A DNA stretch of 64,000 nt, from positions 265,816-329,815 of the forward strand of contig PNAM01000106.1 of the NCBI GenBank assembly GCA_003170275.1, in the 5' to 3' direction. Shown here piece by piece: positions 17,415 through 26,855 of this stretch (its first letter is position 1; each line of letters begins with the position of its first letter). The position numbers and the translations under genes are program-made. Source of the stretch: Myxococcales bacterium. Lineage in GTDB: Bacteria > Myxococcota_A > Polyangia > Palsa-1104. A model generated the notes under the pieces. It ran no database searches. It was not told where the DNA came from and saw nothing but the letters and a program-made list of their open reading frames with translations.

Positions 17415-20400
17415 ACAAATTCCCTATGTCGAGCTGCGCGCGTCGAGCGCGTTTTCGTTTCTGCACGCCGCGTCGCTGCCCGAAGATCTGATCGTGCGCG
17501 CCGCCGAGCTCGGCCATCCGGCGCTCGCGCTCGCCGATCGCGACGGTGTGTACGGGGCGCCGCGCTTCTACAAAGAGTCCAAGCAGCACGGGGTGCGCGC
17601 GCTGGTCGGCGCTGACCTCCTGCTCGAAACGGGCGCGCGCATCTTGCTGCTGGTGCGCGATCGTCCGGGCTACCAGAACCTGTGCCGCCTGATCACCGCC
17701 GCCAAGGACAGCCGCAAGAAGCCCGAGACCGTCGTCACGCTCGACAACCTCGAGACGCACGCCGGCGGGCTGGTCGCGATCAGCGACGGGCGATCCGCGC
17801 TCGACCGCCTGACTGCGCTGTTTCCGCGCGGCGCGCTGTACCTCGAGGTCGGCCGCCACCTCGACGCCGCCGAGGAGCGCCGCACCCGCGCCACCGTCGC
17901 CCTCGCGCGCGCGCGCAAGCTGCCGCTGGTCGCCACCAACGACGTGCGCTATGCGCGTGCAGCGAACGTCGATCTGGCCGACGTGCTCACCTGCATCCGC
18001 GAGAAGACCACGCTCGATCGCGCCGGCACCTTGCTCGCCGCCAACGCCGAGCGCCATCTCAAGTCGGCGGCGGAGATGAACCTGTTGTTCCGCGATCTGC
18101 CCGACGCGCTCGCCTCGACCGTCGAGATCGCCGGCCGCTGCGTGTTCACCCTCGAGGATCTCGGCTACCAGTTCCCCACCTATCCGGTCACCGGCGACGA
18201 GACCGAGTTCAGCCACCTCGCGCACCTGACGCACGAGGGCGCGCGCCGCCGCTATCGCCCGGTCACCCCGAGGGTGATGGCGCAGCTGCAGCGCGAGCTC
18301 GACCTGATCGCGCGGCTGGAGTTGGCCGGCTACTTCCTGATCGTGTGGGAGATCGTCGAGTTCTGCCGGCAGCGCGGGATCCTGGTGCAGGGGCGCGGCT
18401 CGGCGGCCAACTCGGCGGTGTGCTACGCGCTCGGGATCACCGCCGTCGATCCGATCGGCATGGAGCTGTTGTTCGAGCGCTTCTTGTCGGAGGAGCGGGG
18501 CGAGTGGCCGGACATCGATCTCGATCTGCCGTCGGGCGATCACCGCGAGGAGGTGATCCAGCACGTCTACAAGAAGTACGGCGCGGCCGGCTGCGCGATG
18601 ACCGCCAACTGCATCACCTATCGATCGCGCTCGGCGGTGCGCGAGGTGGGCAAGGCGCTCGGCTTCCAGCCCGAGCAGCTCGACCGGATCTCCAAGCGCA
18701 TCGGGCCGTTCGAATATCAAACCGATGACGAGGAGCTGAGCGCGCACGTCGACGCCACCGGGATCGCGCTGGAGGAGCCGCGCGTGAAGCAGCTCTTGCG
18801 GCTCACGACGGAGATCCAGGGGCTGCCGCGCCACCTCGGCCAGCACTCGGGCGGCATGGTGATCTGCCAGGGCCGGCTCGATCAGGTGGTGCCGCTCGAG
18901 CCGGCGTCGATGCCCGGACGCGTGGTGGTGCAGTGGGACAAGGACGACTGCGCGGACCTCGGGATCATCAAGGTCGACCTGCTCGGCCTCGGCATGATGG
19001 CGGTGCTCGAGGAGGCGGTGCCGCTGGTCAAGGCGCACGACGGCGTGGAGATCGATCTGGCGCACCTGCCGCAGGGCGATCCCAAGACCTACAAGCTGTT
19101 GCAGACCGCCGACACCGTCGGGGTGTTCCAGGTCGAGTCGCGCGCGCAGATGGCCACGCTGCCGCGCATGAAGCCCGAGCGGTTTTACGACATCGTCGTC
19201 GAGGTGGCGATCATCCGGCCGGGCCCGATCGTCGGGCAGATGGTGCACCCGTACCTCAACCGCCGGCAGGGGCGCGAGCCGATCACCTACGCGCATCCGG
19301 CGCTCGAGCCGATCCTCGCGCGCACGCTCGGCGTGCCGCTGTTTCAAGAGCAGCTCATGCGCATGGCGATGGTGGTGGCGGGGTTTTCCGGCGGCGAGGC
19401 CGAGGAGCTGCGCCGCGCGATGGGCTCCAAGCGCTCCGAGGAGCGCATGCGCATGCTCGAGGCCAAGCTGCGCTCGGGCATGGCGGAGCGCGGCATCCGC
19501 GGCGCGGCGCAGGATCAGATCGTGCATTCGATCCACGCGTTCGCGCTGTACGGATTTCCCGAGAGCCACTCGGCGTCGTTCGCGCTGCTGGTGTACGCGA
19601 GCACGTACCTGAAGGCGCACCATCCGGCGGCGTTCTGCACCGCGCTGCTCAACAACTGGCCGATGGGCTTCTACCACCCGGCGACCCTGATCACCGACGC
19701 GCGCCGCCACGGGGTCACGGTGCGGCCGATCGACGTGACCCGCTCGGCGTGGAAGTGCACCATCGAGCCCGACGGCGCGATCCGCCTGGGCTTGAAGTAT
19801 GTGGCGGGCCTGCGCGAGGCGATCGCCACGCGCCTGGTGGCGGCGCGCGCCGAGCGGGCGTTCTCGTCGGTGACCGAGCTATGGAAGCGGGTGCAGCCGA
19901 ACCCCGGCGAGATGCTCACGCTGGCCTCGATCGGCGCGTTCGCAAAAGTGGGCCCGCACGGCGTCAAGCGGCGCGGCGCCTTGTGGCAGGCGGCGGCGCT
20001 CGGCCGCAGCGGCAACGAATTGTTTGCGGGCGTCGAGGCCGGCGCCGAGACCGATCCGAGCCCGCTCGAGGACATGTCGCTGCTCGAGCGGCTCGCGGCC
20101 GATTTTCGCGGCACCACCGTGACCACCGGCCCGCACCCGATCACCCTGTACCGCTCGCGCCTGGAGCGCCGCGGGATCAAGCGCGCGCGCGAGCTGGCCG
20201 CGCTCGACGACGGCGTGCGCGTGGAGGTCGCCGGCAGCGTGATCGTGCGCCAGCGCCCGGGCACCGCCAAGGGCTTCTTCTTCGTCACCCTCGAGGACGA
20301 GACGGGCTTCGCCAACGCCATCATCACCCCGAGCGTGTTCCAGGCGCACCGCTCGCTGCTCACCACCTGCGCCGCCCTGATCGTAGGCGGCAAGCTGCAA

Positions 20401-20490
20401 AACCAGGACGGCGTGGTCGCCGTCAAGGCCGACCGCTTCGAGTCGCTCACCGATCTCGGCGGCAAGGTCCCCTCGCGCGACTTCCGGTGA
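17407..20490 (+). CDS. dnaE2: Error-prone DNA polymerase III alpha subunit DnaE2
   Basis: C-family DNA polymerase that performs SOS mutagenic synthesis with ImuA and ImuB. 1027 residues, typical for DnaE2 and shorter than replicative DnaE. The N-terminal PHP domain starts YVELRASSAFSFLHAAS, the palm carries GRGSAANSAVCYALGIT and PDIDLDLPSGDHREEVIQ with the catalytic aspartates, and a late OB-fold region reads GFFFVTLEDETGFANAI. The start at 17407 overlaps the imuB stop by eight bases, so the three proteins are translationally coupled and under the LexA-box promoter upstream of imuA. Confidence 0.95.
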   Translation: MNKQIPYVELRASSAFSFLHAASLPEDLIVRAAELGHPALALADRDGVYGAPRFYKESKQHGVRALVGADLLLETGARILLLVRDRPGYQNLCRLITAAKDSRKKPETVVTLDNLETHAGGLVAISDGRSALDRLTALFPRGALYLEVGRHLDAAEERRTRATVALARARKLPLVATNDVRYARAANVDLADVLTCIREKTTLDRAGTLLAANAERHLKSAAEMNLLFRDLPDALASTVEIAGRCVFTLEDLGYQFPTYPVTGDETEFSHLAHLTHEGARRRYRPVTPRVMAQLQRELDLIARLELAGYFLIVWEIVEFCRQRGILVQGRGSAANSAVCYALGITAVDPIGMELLFERFLSEERGEWPDIDLDLPSGDHREEVIQHVYKKYGAAGCAMTANCITYRSRSAVREVGKALGFQPEQLDRISKRIGPFEYQTDDEELSAHVDATGIALEEPRVKQLLRLTTEIQGLPRHLGQHSGGMVICQGRLDQVVPLEPASMPGRVVVQWDKDDCADLGIIKVDLLGLGMMAVLEEAVPLVKAHDGVEIDLAHLPQGDPKTYKLLQTADTVGVFQVESRAQMATLPRMKPERFYDIVVEVAIIRPGPIVGQMVHPYLNRRQGREPITYAHPALEPILARTLGVPLFQEQLMRMAMVVAGFSGGEAEELRRAMGSKRSEERMRMLEAKLRSGMAERGIRGAAQDQIVHSIHAFALYGFPESHSASFALLVYASTYLKAHHPAAFCTALLNNWPMGFYHPATLITDARRHGVTVRPIDVTRSAWKCTIEPDGAIRLGLKYVAGLREAIATRLVAARAERAFSSVTELWKRVQPNPGEMLTLASIGAFAKVGPHGVKRRGALWQAAALGRSGNELFAGVEAGAETDPSPLEDMSLLERLAADFRGTTVTTGPHPITLYRSRLERRGIKRARELAALDDGVRVEVAGSVIVRQRPGTAKGFFFVTLEDETGFANAIITPSVFQAHRSLLTTCAALIVGGKLQNQDGVVAVKADRFESLTDLGGKVPSRDFR

Positions 20491-20521
20491 ACTGGTCCGC
20501 GCTCCATGAGATGCTGCCGCC

Positions 20522-20904
<383 letters not shown>

Positions 20905-20908
<4 letters not shown>

Positions 20909-21693
20909 ACGATCACCAGGCGCGGCTCGTCGGGCGTGCGGCGCACCGCGAGCACCGTGTACACGATCGCGATCGCCAGGTAGAGCGCCCACCAGTACGG
21001 CACCGCCAGCGGCAGGAAGAACAGCACGCAGTCGGCCAGCACCGCCGGCGTCAGCGCGTACACCCCGATCGAGAACAGCGCCCCGAACCCGAGCGGCCGC
21101 CGCCGACCCGACGCGGCCAACATCCCGACCAGCACCAGCAGCAGCGCTTGCAGCCCCTTGACCAGCCAGTAGTAGACGAACGCGGCCGCCGCGAATCCGA
21201 GCGGCGCCAGCCACTGCAGGCGCAGCACCCACTTGCGAATCAGCTGAGGCCCGATCACGCGATCGCCGAAGCGGCTGAGCGCGATCGATTGCTCGGGACG
21301 GTCGTTGGTCTTCACCAGCAGCTCGCGGCGTGCCAGGAACAGCCCGACCTGATCCTCGCCGAATCCGGTGAGCGTGCCGGTGGTGTCGATGATCAGCACC
21401 ACCTCCTTGCCGCTCTGCTCGTCGGGCCCGAGCTTCTTGACCCACGGCTGCGGCACGTTCGCCGACGCCTGCCCGTCTTTGATCGTGATGGTCGGCAGCT
21501 TGTCGACCTCCGGCAGCACGCGCCCCACCAGACCGCGCACCGCCAGCGCCACCAGCACGGTCGCCGCCACCGTCGAGAGCAGCACCAGTAGAACCAGGTG
21601 CGCGAAGGTGCGGCGCAACCGCTGGCGCTGCACCTCGGGATACAGCCCGAGGTCGTACGTCGCGCGCCCGAAGTTGGCCAGGTGGGACGACAT
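20905..21693 (-). CDS. DUF1189 family membrane protein
   Basis: Inner-membrane protein of unknown function, 262 residues. An N-terminal span (LVLLVLLSTVAATVLVALAV) is followed by an extracytoplasmic region of the DUF1189 type (LPEVDKLPTITIKDGQAS, then VVLIIDTTGTLTGFGEDQVG), and four further hydrophobic spans fill the C-terminal half. The family assignment rests on this KDGQ...IDTTG layout. It begins 41 bases downstream of yjbQ on the same strand and may be read with it. Confidence 0.72.
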
Positions 21694-21734
21694 CCATTAA
21701 TGATGATGCGAGCGCGGCCTGCTGTCCAATCGGG

Positions 21735-22172
21735 CTATTCGCCCATCGCCTTGAGCACCAGGCGCTTGGGCCGGCGCCCGTCGAACTCGTAGTAGAAGAT
21801 CTGCTGCCACGGCCCGAGGTCGAGCTTGCCCTTGGTGATCGGCACGATCACCTGGTGGCCGATCAGCAGGTTCTTGAGGTGCGCGTCGCCGTTGTCCTCG
21901 CCCGAATGGTGGTGGCGGTAGTCGGGCCCGGGCCGGCTATCGTCGGCGGCGGGGCCGGGCGCCAGCCGCTGCACCCACTCCTCGAGATCGGCGTGCAGCC
22001 CCGGCTCGTCGTCGTTGACGAACACCCCGGCGGTGATGTGCATGGCGCTCACCAGCAGCATCCCCTCCTCGATCGCCGCCGCGCGACAACACGCCTGTGC
22101 CTCGTCGGTGATGCGCACCAGCTGCCGTCGCTGCGGCGTATTGAACGTGAGGTATTTCGTATGGCTCTTCAC
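21735..22172 (-). CDS. yjbQ: YjbQ family protein (UPF0047, secondary thiamine-phosphate synthase)
   Basis: Small cytoplasmic protein with weak thiamine-phosphate synthase activity reported for the family; true role unclear. The core is unmistakable: MHITAGVFVNDDEPGLHADL, then YRHHHSGEDNGDAHLKN with its His cluster, LLIGHQVIVPITKGKLDLG and QQIFYYEFDG. The frame is open to 22373, but GTG at 22172 preceded by GGAGGAG gives VKSHTKYLTFNT and 145 residues, the family length. It is divergent from the TPR protein gene, with only 34 bases between starts. Confidence 0.9.
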   Translation of the reverse strand: MKSHTKYLTFNTPQRRQLVRITDEAQACCRAAAIEEGMLLVSAMHITAGVFVNDDEPGLHADLEEWVQRLAPGPAADDSRPGPDYRHHHSGEDNGDAHLKNLLIGHQVIVPITKGKLDLGPWQQIFYYEFDGRRPKRLVLKAMGE

Positions 22173-22206
22173 TGTCTCCTCCGGGCGTCGTGGTAGGGTT
22201 GAATCC

Positions 22207-22848
22207 ATGTCGAAACTGGCAGTTCTCGCCGCCTTGCTCCTCCTGATTCCGGGGGTCGCCCGCGCGGACGATACCAGCGATGCCAAGCGGCTGTACGCGT
22301 CAGGCACCCGCCATTTCGACCTGTCCGAGTACGAAGAGGCGCTCACCGATTTCAAGGAAGGGTACCGGCACAAGGACGATCCGGTATTCCTTTACAACAT
22401 TGCGCAGTGTTATCGGCTGCTCAACAAGAACGACGACGCGCTGCGCTTCTACCGCAACTACCTGCGCCGCTCGCCCAGCGCGCCGAACCGCGAAGAGGTC
22501 GAGCGCAAGCTCAGTAGCTTGCAGGCGGCGATCGCCGCGCAGGACAAGGCGCGCTCGACGCCGCCGTCGACGACGCTCAAGCCCGGCGAGACCCCACCTT
22601 CGAGCACGCCCGAGGCCGCCAAACCGGAGCCGGTCGTGACGGCGCCGCCGGCCGTCGTCGAGCAGCCCCCCGTAGCGACCACCGAGGTCCGCGTCGAGGC
22701 GCCGCGCAAGACGCCGGTCTACAAGAAGTGGTGGGTGTGGACCGCGGTTGGCGTGGTCGCGCTCGGGGTCGGCCTCGGGGTCGGCCTCGGGGTTGGTCTG
22801 TCGCAGTCGAGCACTGCGGGGACGACCTTCTCGCAGGTGAACTTCTAA
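22207..22848 (+). CDS. Exported TPR protein with C-terminal membrane anchor
   Basis: 213 residues. A Sec signal peptide (LAVLAALLLLIPGVARA) is followed by about three TPR-like helices (YASGTRHFDLSEYEEALTDF, NIAQCYRLLNKNDDALRFYR), a Pro/Thr/Glu-rich linker and a hydrophobic C-terminal segment with a Gly-Val-Gly-Leu tandem (positions 22759-22800). This layout is frequent in myxobacteria and usually annotated only as TPR. Its stop overlaps the start of the Kelch lipoprotein (TAATG), which suggests that the two act together at the cell envelope. No specific function can be assigned. Confidence 0.8.
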   Translation: MSKLAVLAALLLLIPGVARADDTSDAKRLYASGTRHFDLSEYEEALTDFKEGYRHKDDPVFLYNIAQCYRLLNKNDDALRFYRNYLRRSPSAPNREEVERKLSSLQAAIAAQDKARSTPPSTTLKPGETPPSSTPEAAKPEPVVTAPPAVVEQPPVATTEVRVEAPRKTPVYKKWWVWTAVGVVALGVGLGVGLGVGLSQSSTAGTTFSQVNF

Positions 22849-24656
22849 TGCGGCAACTTCTGATGGTCGTGCTGCTAACCGCCGGATGCACGGCGACGAC
22901 TGATCCCTGCTCGGGCGTATCAGGCGCCTGCATCACGCTCTCGGTCGAGTCGAGCGCCCCAGTGGACACCCTCAGAATCAGCGCTTTTGGAGAGACGCGC
23001 TCTTCGACTGGGACAGGGTCAGCACCGATTCACGTCGCGCTCGTCCCTCCCGCGGGCGCAGCGGACGGGACGGTGACGATTCACGTCGATGGTGCTTTCG
23101 CCGGAAGTCTCGTTGGCTCCGGCGATGGCGTGGCGGTGCTCGCGGGCAGTGCGCATGTGTCCCTATCGGTGACGCTGAGCGCGGTCGGAGCCGACCTCGG
23201 TGGCGGTGGTGTGGATCTCTCAAGCGACGCAAGCGACGGCAGCAACGCCATGCCGTGCACGAGTGGCCAGGAATGCCCGAGTATGTTGTGCAACCAGACG
23301 ACCCATATGTGCGCGACGTCGGTGTGCGACGACGGGCTCAAGGACAGCACCGAGAGCGACATCGACTGCGGCGGGCCCACCTGCGGCGCTCGCTGCGCCG
23401 CGGACCAGACGTGCAGCATCAACACCGACTGCCGAAGCGGCGTTTGCACGACGGGCTTCTGCCAGAAGGCGAGCCTACCCGCCTGGATCGACGGACCACC
23501 GCTGCCCGCCTGGTTTACGACCGGCACGTTGATCCTCCCGGGGCGAGCCGACGGCGCCTACATTTCGACGGGGGGCATCATCTATGTCATCGCCGGCTGG
23601 GGCGAGACGGTGAGCAATGGCCAGGAGAAGTACATCGGCCACATGCAGTACCTCAACGTCGCTGCCGGCGACACCGCGTGGTCCGAGGGCGACACGTTCG
23701 GCGTGAACGACGGCTGCAATGGGAACGTCGGCAGCGATGGCAACCTATGGTTGTCGGGCGGCGGATCGCTCAATCCGAACATCCATATCTTCAGCCACCC
23801 AGCCAACATGCCGACCGGGTCGACCTGGACTCAGCTCGTCAACGGAGATCCGCCGATTCAGCGCAGCAACTTCGCCGCGCCCGTCGGGCCGGAGGGTTGG
23901 ATTTACCAGATCGGTGGCGGTAACAGCATCACCTACGCTTGGGACGCGACGAACAAGCTGTGGCAGGTCGGGCCCAGCATCAGCGTCGATCGAAGTGGCC
24001 TCGGCGCCGTGCTGGCCACCGACAAGCGCATCTACGTGATGGGCGGCTCTCCATCCGGCGCTTCGATGCCGACCAATGTCAACGAGCAGATGGATCTGGT
24101 CGCCAAGGTGGTGACCCCGAAGCGGGTGATGCCGGTAGCGAAGGCCTCCTTCGGCATGGTTGGCGCGCCCGACGGTCGGGTCTACGTGATTGGCGGCACG
24201 CCGAGTGGCAACCAGAACCAGGGAGTTGCGACCGTCGAAGTGTATGTGCCGGCGACCGACACCTGGACCACGGTGGCGAGCCTCAAGCACCCGCGCGCCG
24301 CCGGCGGCGCAGTGATCGCGTCCGACGGGCGCATTTGGATGATCGCGGGATACTCACCGGATACCGGCGGCGACATCTCACCCTACGTCGAGATCTACGG
24401 CCCCGACGTGACACCGGCCAAGAAGATGGCGTCTGCGGGCGAGACGATCGCAGCGACCGGTACCAACTTTGCCGCAAACGCCGCGGTCACGATCTCTCTC
24501 GGCGGCAACGTGATCGGCGGTGGCAACTCGGACGCCAACGGAATGGCGACGCTGTCGCTTACGATCCCCGCGGGCACGCCGGCCGGCCCGATCACGCTGA
24601 CGGTACTCGACAACCTGAGCGAGTACCCGGTCACTGTGGCTCTGACAGTGATGTAG
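22848..24656 (+). CDS. Lipoprotein with Cys-rich module and Kelch-type beta-propeller
   Basis: Predicted surface or periplasmic lipoprotein, 602 residues, lipobox LLTAGC at the N-terminus. Next come an Ig-like region, an Asp/Ser-rich linker, a Cys-rich module of the form common in myxobacterial exported proteins (SDIDCGGPTCGARC, then SINTDCRSGVC), and about five Kelch-like blades with the repeating pattern YVIGGTPSG, AWDATNKLWQ and DTWTTVASLKHPRAAGG. The last 80 residues resemble an IPT/TIG-type Ig fold. Probable adhesion or carbohydrate-binding role by architecture only. It starts inside the stop of the TPR gene. Confidence 0.83.
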   Translation: MRQLLMVVLLTAGCTATTDPCSGVSGACITLSVESSAPVDTLRISAFGETRSSTGTGSAPIHVALVPPAGAADGTVTIHVDGAFAGSLVGSGDGVAVLAGSAHVSLSVTLSAVGADLGGGGVDLSSDASDGSNAMPCTSGQECPSMLCNQTTHMCATSVCDDGLKDSTESDIDCGGPTCGARCAADQTCSINTDCRSGVCTTGFCQKASLPAWIDGPPLPAWFTTGTLILPGRADGAYISTGGIIYVIAGWGETVSNGQEKYIGHMQYLNVAAGDTAWSEGDTFGVNDGCNGNVGSDGNLWLSGGGSLNPNIHIFSHPANMPTGSTWTQLVNGDPPIQRSNFAAPVGPEGWIYQIGGGNSITYAWDATNKLWQVGPSISVDRSGLGAVLATDKRIYVMGGSPSGASMPTNVNEQMDLVAKVVTPKRVMPVAKASFGMVGAPDGRVYVIGGTPSGNQNQGVATVEVYVPATDTWTTVASLKHPRAAGGAVIASDGRIWMIAGYSPDTGGDISPYVEIYGPDVTPAKKMASAGETIAATGTNFAANAAVTISLGGNVIGGGNSDANGMATLSLTIPAGTPAGPITLTVLDNLSEYPVTVALTVM

Positions 24657-24663
24657 GCCGAGC

Positions 24664-25827
24664 GTGTTTTCGCGGCGCCTGCCTCCGTCGCTCGAGCCCA
24701 ACCGCATCAGCCGCGCCGTCGACGCGGCGCGTGCGCGCGGCCCGCTCATCGATCTGACCGAGACCAACCCGACCGCGGTGGGCCTGCGCTATCCCGAGGC
24801 CGAGATCCTGCAAGCGCTCGCCGACCCGCGCGCGCTGCGCTACCAGCCCACGCCGCGCGGCCTCCCCGAAGCGCGCCAGGCGGTGGCCGACTACTACCGC
24901 CGCCACGGCGCGCGCGTCGATCCGGATCGCGTGTTCCTGACCGCCTCGACGTCCGAGGCCTACGCGCTCTTGTTCAAGCTGCTGTGCGATCCCGGCGATC
25001 GCGTGCTCGTGCCGCAGCCCAGCTACCCGCTGTTCGAGCTGCTCGCCGGCCTCGAGGCGGTCGAGGTGGCGCCCTATCCGCTGCGCTATCACGGCGGCTG
25101 GTATCTCGAGATCGACGACCTGCGCCGCGCGCTCGACCCGCGCGTGCGCGCGATCCTGGTGGTCAACCCCAACAACCCGACCGGCTCGTACCTGAAGCGC
25201 GCGGAGCACGCGCAGCTCGCCGCGCTCGCCGCCGAGCACGAGCTGGCGCTGATCTCCGACGAGGTGTTCGCCGACTACGCGTTCGCGCCCGATCCCGACC
25301 GCGTGGCCACGCTGGTGGGCGACTCGCCGGCGCTGACGTTTTCGCTGAGCGGCCTGTCCAAGCTGGTCGGCCTGCCGCAGCTCAAGCTCGGGTGGATCCA
25401 CGTGGGCGGGCCGCCGGCGCGGGTCGCCGAAGCCGATGCGCGGCTCGAGCTGATCGCCGACACCTATCTCTCCGTCGGCGCGCCGGTGCAGCACGCCGCG
25501 GCGCGCCTGCTCGCGCTGGTCGACGATCTCGGCGCGCAGATCGCCGCGCGCGTGCGCCGCAATCGCGCCGCCGTCGACCACGCGGTGCGCGGCACGGCGC
25601 TGCAGTTGCTCGACGCGGAGGGCGGCTGGTGCGCGCTGTTGCGCCTGCCGCGCGTGCGCTCCGAAGAGGAGTGGGTCCTGCAGCTGCTCGACGACGGCGT
25701 GCTGGTCCACCCGGGCTTCTTCTTCGATCTGCCCGAGGAGGCCTACCTGATGGTCAGCCTGTTGGCCGAAGAGGCGCAGCTCGACGAGGGAGTGCGCCGG
25801 ATCGTCGCCCGCGTGCAAAGCGGCTGA
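24664..25827 (+). CDS. PLP-dependent aminotransferase, class I/II
   Basis: Fold-type I aminotransferase, 387 residues, cytoplasmic. Landmarks are TETNPTAVGLRYP near the N-terminus, VVNPNNPTGSYL, ISDEVFADYAF and the PLP lysine in FSLSGLSKLVGLPQLKLGW. The amino donor cannot be told; the sequence is of the general aspartate/alanine aminotransferase group. The start is GTG 24664, eight bases after the Kelch lipoprotein stop. A DctP-type binding protein follows 32 bases downstream, and the pairing could be coincidental. Confidence 0.9.
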   Translation: MFSRRLPPSLEPNRISRAVDAARARGPLIDLTETNPTAVGLRYPEAEILQALADPRALRYQPTPRGLPEARQAVADYYRRHGARVDPDRVFLTASTSEAYALLFKLLCDPGDRVLVPQPSYPLFELLAGLEAVEVAPYPLRYHGGWYLEIDDLRRALDPRVRAILVVNPNNPTGSYLKRAEHAQLAALAAEHELALISDEVFADYAFAPDPDRVATLVGDSPALTFSLSGLSKLVGLPQLKLGWIHVGGPPARVAEADARLELIADTYLSVGAPVQHAAARLLALVDDLGAQIAARVRRNRAAVDHAVRGTALQLLDAEGGWCALLRLPRVRSEEEWVLQLLDDGVLVHPGFFFDLPEEAYLMVSLLAEEAQLDEGVRRIVARVQSG

Positions 25828-25859
25828 GCAAAATTCGATTCGCGGCTATACTGCGCGGC

Positions 25860-26855
25860 ATGTCGAAAACGTTGCTGGCCACGCTCTCTCTGTTCCTCGC
25901 CATCGCCGCCCCCGCGCGCGCGCAGACCACGCTCAAGATCGCCACGCTGGCGCCGGAGGGCTCGTCGTGGATGAAGCTGTTCCACGCCTGGCAACAGAAG
26001 GTGGAGGCGCGCACCGAGGGCCGCGTGAAGGTGAAGTTCTACTCGGGCGGCATGATGGGCGACGAGCGCGACGTGCTGCGCAAGATCCGGCTCGGCCAGA
26101 TCTCGGGCGCGGCGATCACCGGCATCGGCCTGAGCTCGATCGCGCCGGAGATTCGCGCGCTCGAGATCTCGCGCACCTACGAGGAGCTCGACGGCCTGCG
26201 CGCCGCGCTCGGGCCCGACATCAAGAAGGCGTTCGAGGCCAAGGGTTACATCCTCGGCAGCTGGGGCGACGTCGGCCCGGTGCACCTGTTCTGCAACAAG
26301 CCGGTCAAGACGCTCGACGACCTGCGCACGCTCAAGCTGTGGCTGTGGAGCGACGATCCGGTCTCCAAGCAGCTGTTCACGGCGCTCAAGCTCAACGGCA
26401 TCCCGCTCGGCGTTCCCGAGGTGTTGCCCGGGCTGTCCACCGGCCAGATCGATTCGTTCCTCGGCTCGCCGCTCTCCACGCTGGCGCTGCAGTGGGGCAC
26501 GCACGTCAAGTACATGGGCTCGCTCACCATGAGCCAGGCCACCGGCGCGACCGTGATCTCCAAGGCGGCCTGGGACAAGCTGACCCCCGCCGATCAGAAG
26601 ATCATGACCGAGGAGGCCGACGCGATGCAGGACTCGGTCAAGGTGCAGGTGCGCGCCGACAACACGCGCGCGCTCGACGCGATGAAGTCCAAGGGCATGC
26701 AGGAGTTCGAGCTCTCGCCCGAGCTGATCAAGCAGTTCGAGAAAGCGGCCGAGGACGTCGCGCACGCCAACGCCGGACAGGTCTCCAAGGAGTTCCAGGC
26801 CAAGGTGCAGAAGCTGGTCGACGACTACCGCGCCAAGATCGCCAGCAAGAAGTAG
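25860..26855 (+). CDS. DctP-family TRAP-type periplasmic binding protein (solitary)
   Basis: Exported ligand-binding protein of the DctP/TatP family, 331 residues. Signal peptide LLATLSLFLAIAAPARA, then TTLKIATLAPEGSSWMKLFH, VKVKFYSGGMMGDERDVLRK, GQIDSFLGSP and the C-terminal helix region. Where carboxylate-binding TRAP proteins have the Arg of an LKIRxP motif, this one reads LKLWLWSDDP, as in the five paralogues at 52.9-59.9 kb. No DctQ or DctM membrane subunits are adjacent. Start ATG 25860 fits the signal peptide. Ligand unknown. Confidence 0.9.
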   Translation: MSKTLLATLSLFLAIAAPARAQTTLKIATLAPEGSSWMKLFHAWQQKVEARTEGRVKVKFYSGGMMGDERDVLRKIRLGQISGAAITGIGLSSIAPEIRALEISRTYEELDGLRAALGPDIKKAFEAKGYILGSWGDVGPVHLFCNKPVKTLDDLRTLKLWLWSDDPVSKQLFTALKLNGIPLGVPEVLPGLSTGQIDSFLGSPLSTLALQWGTHVKYMGSLTMSQATGATVISKAAWDKLTPADQKIMTEEADAMQDSVKVQVRADNTRALDAMKSKGMQEFELSPELIKQFEKAAEDVAHANAGQVSKEFQAKVQKLVDDYRAKIASKK

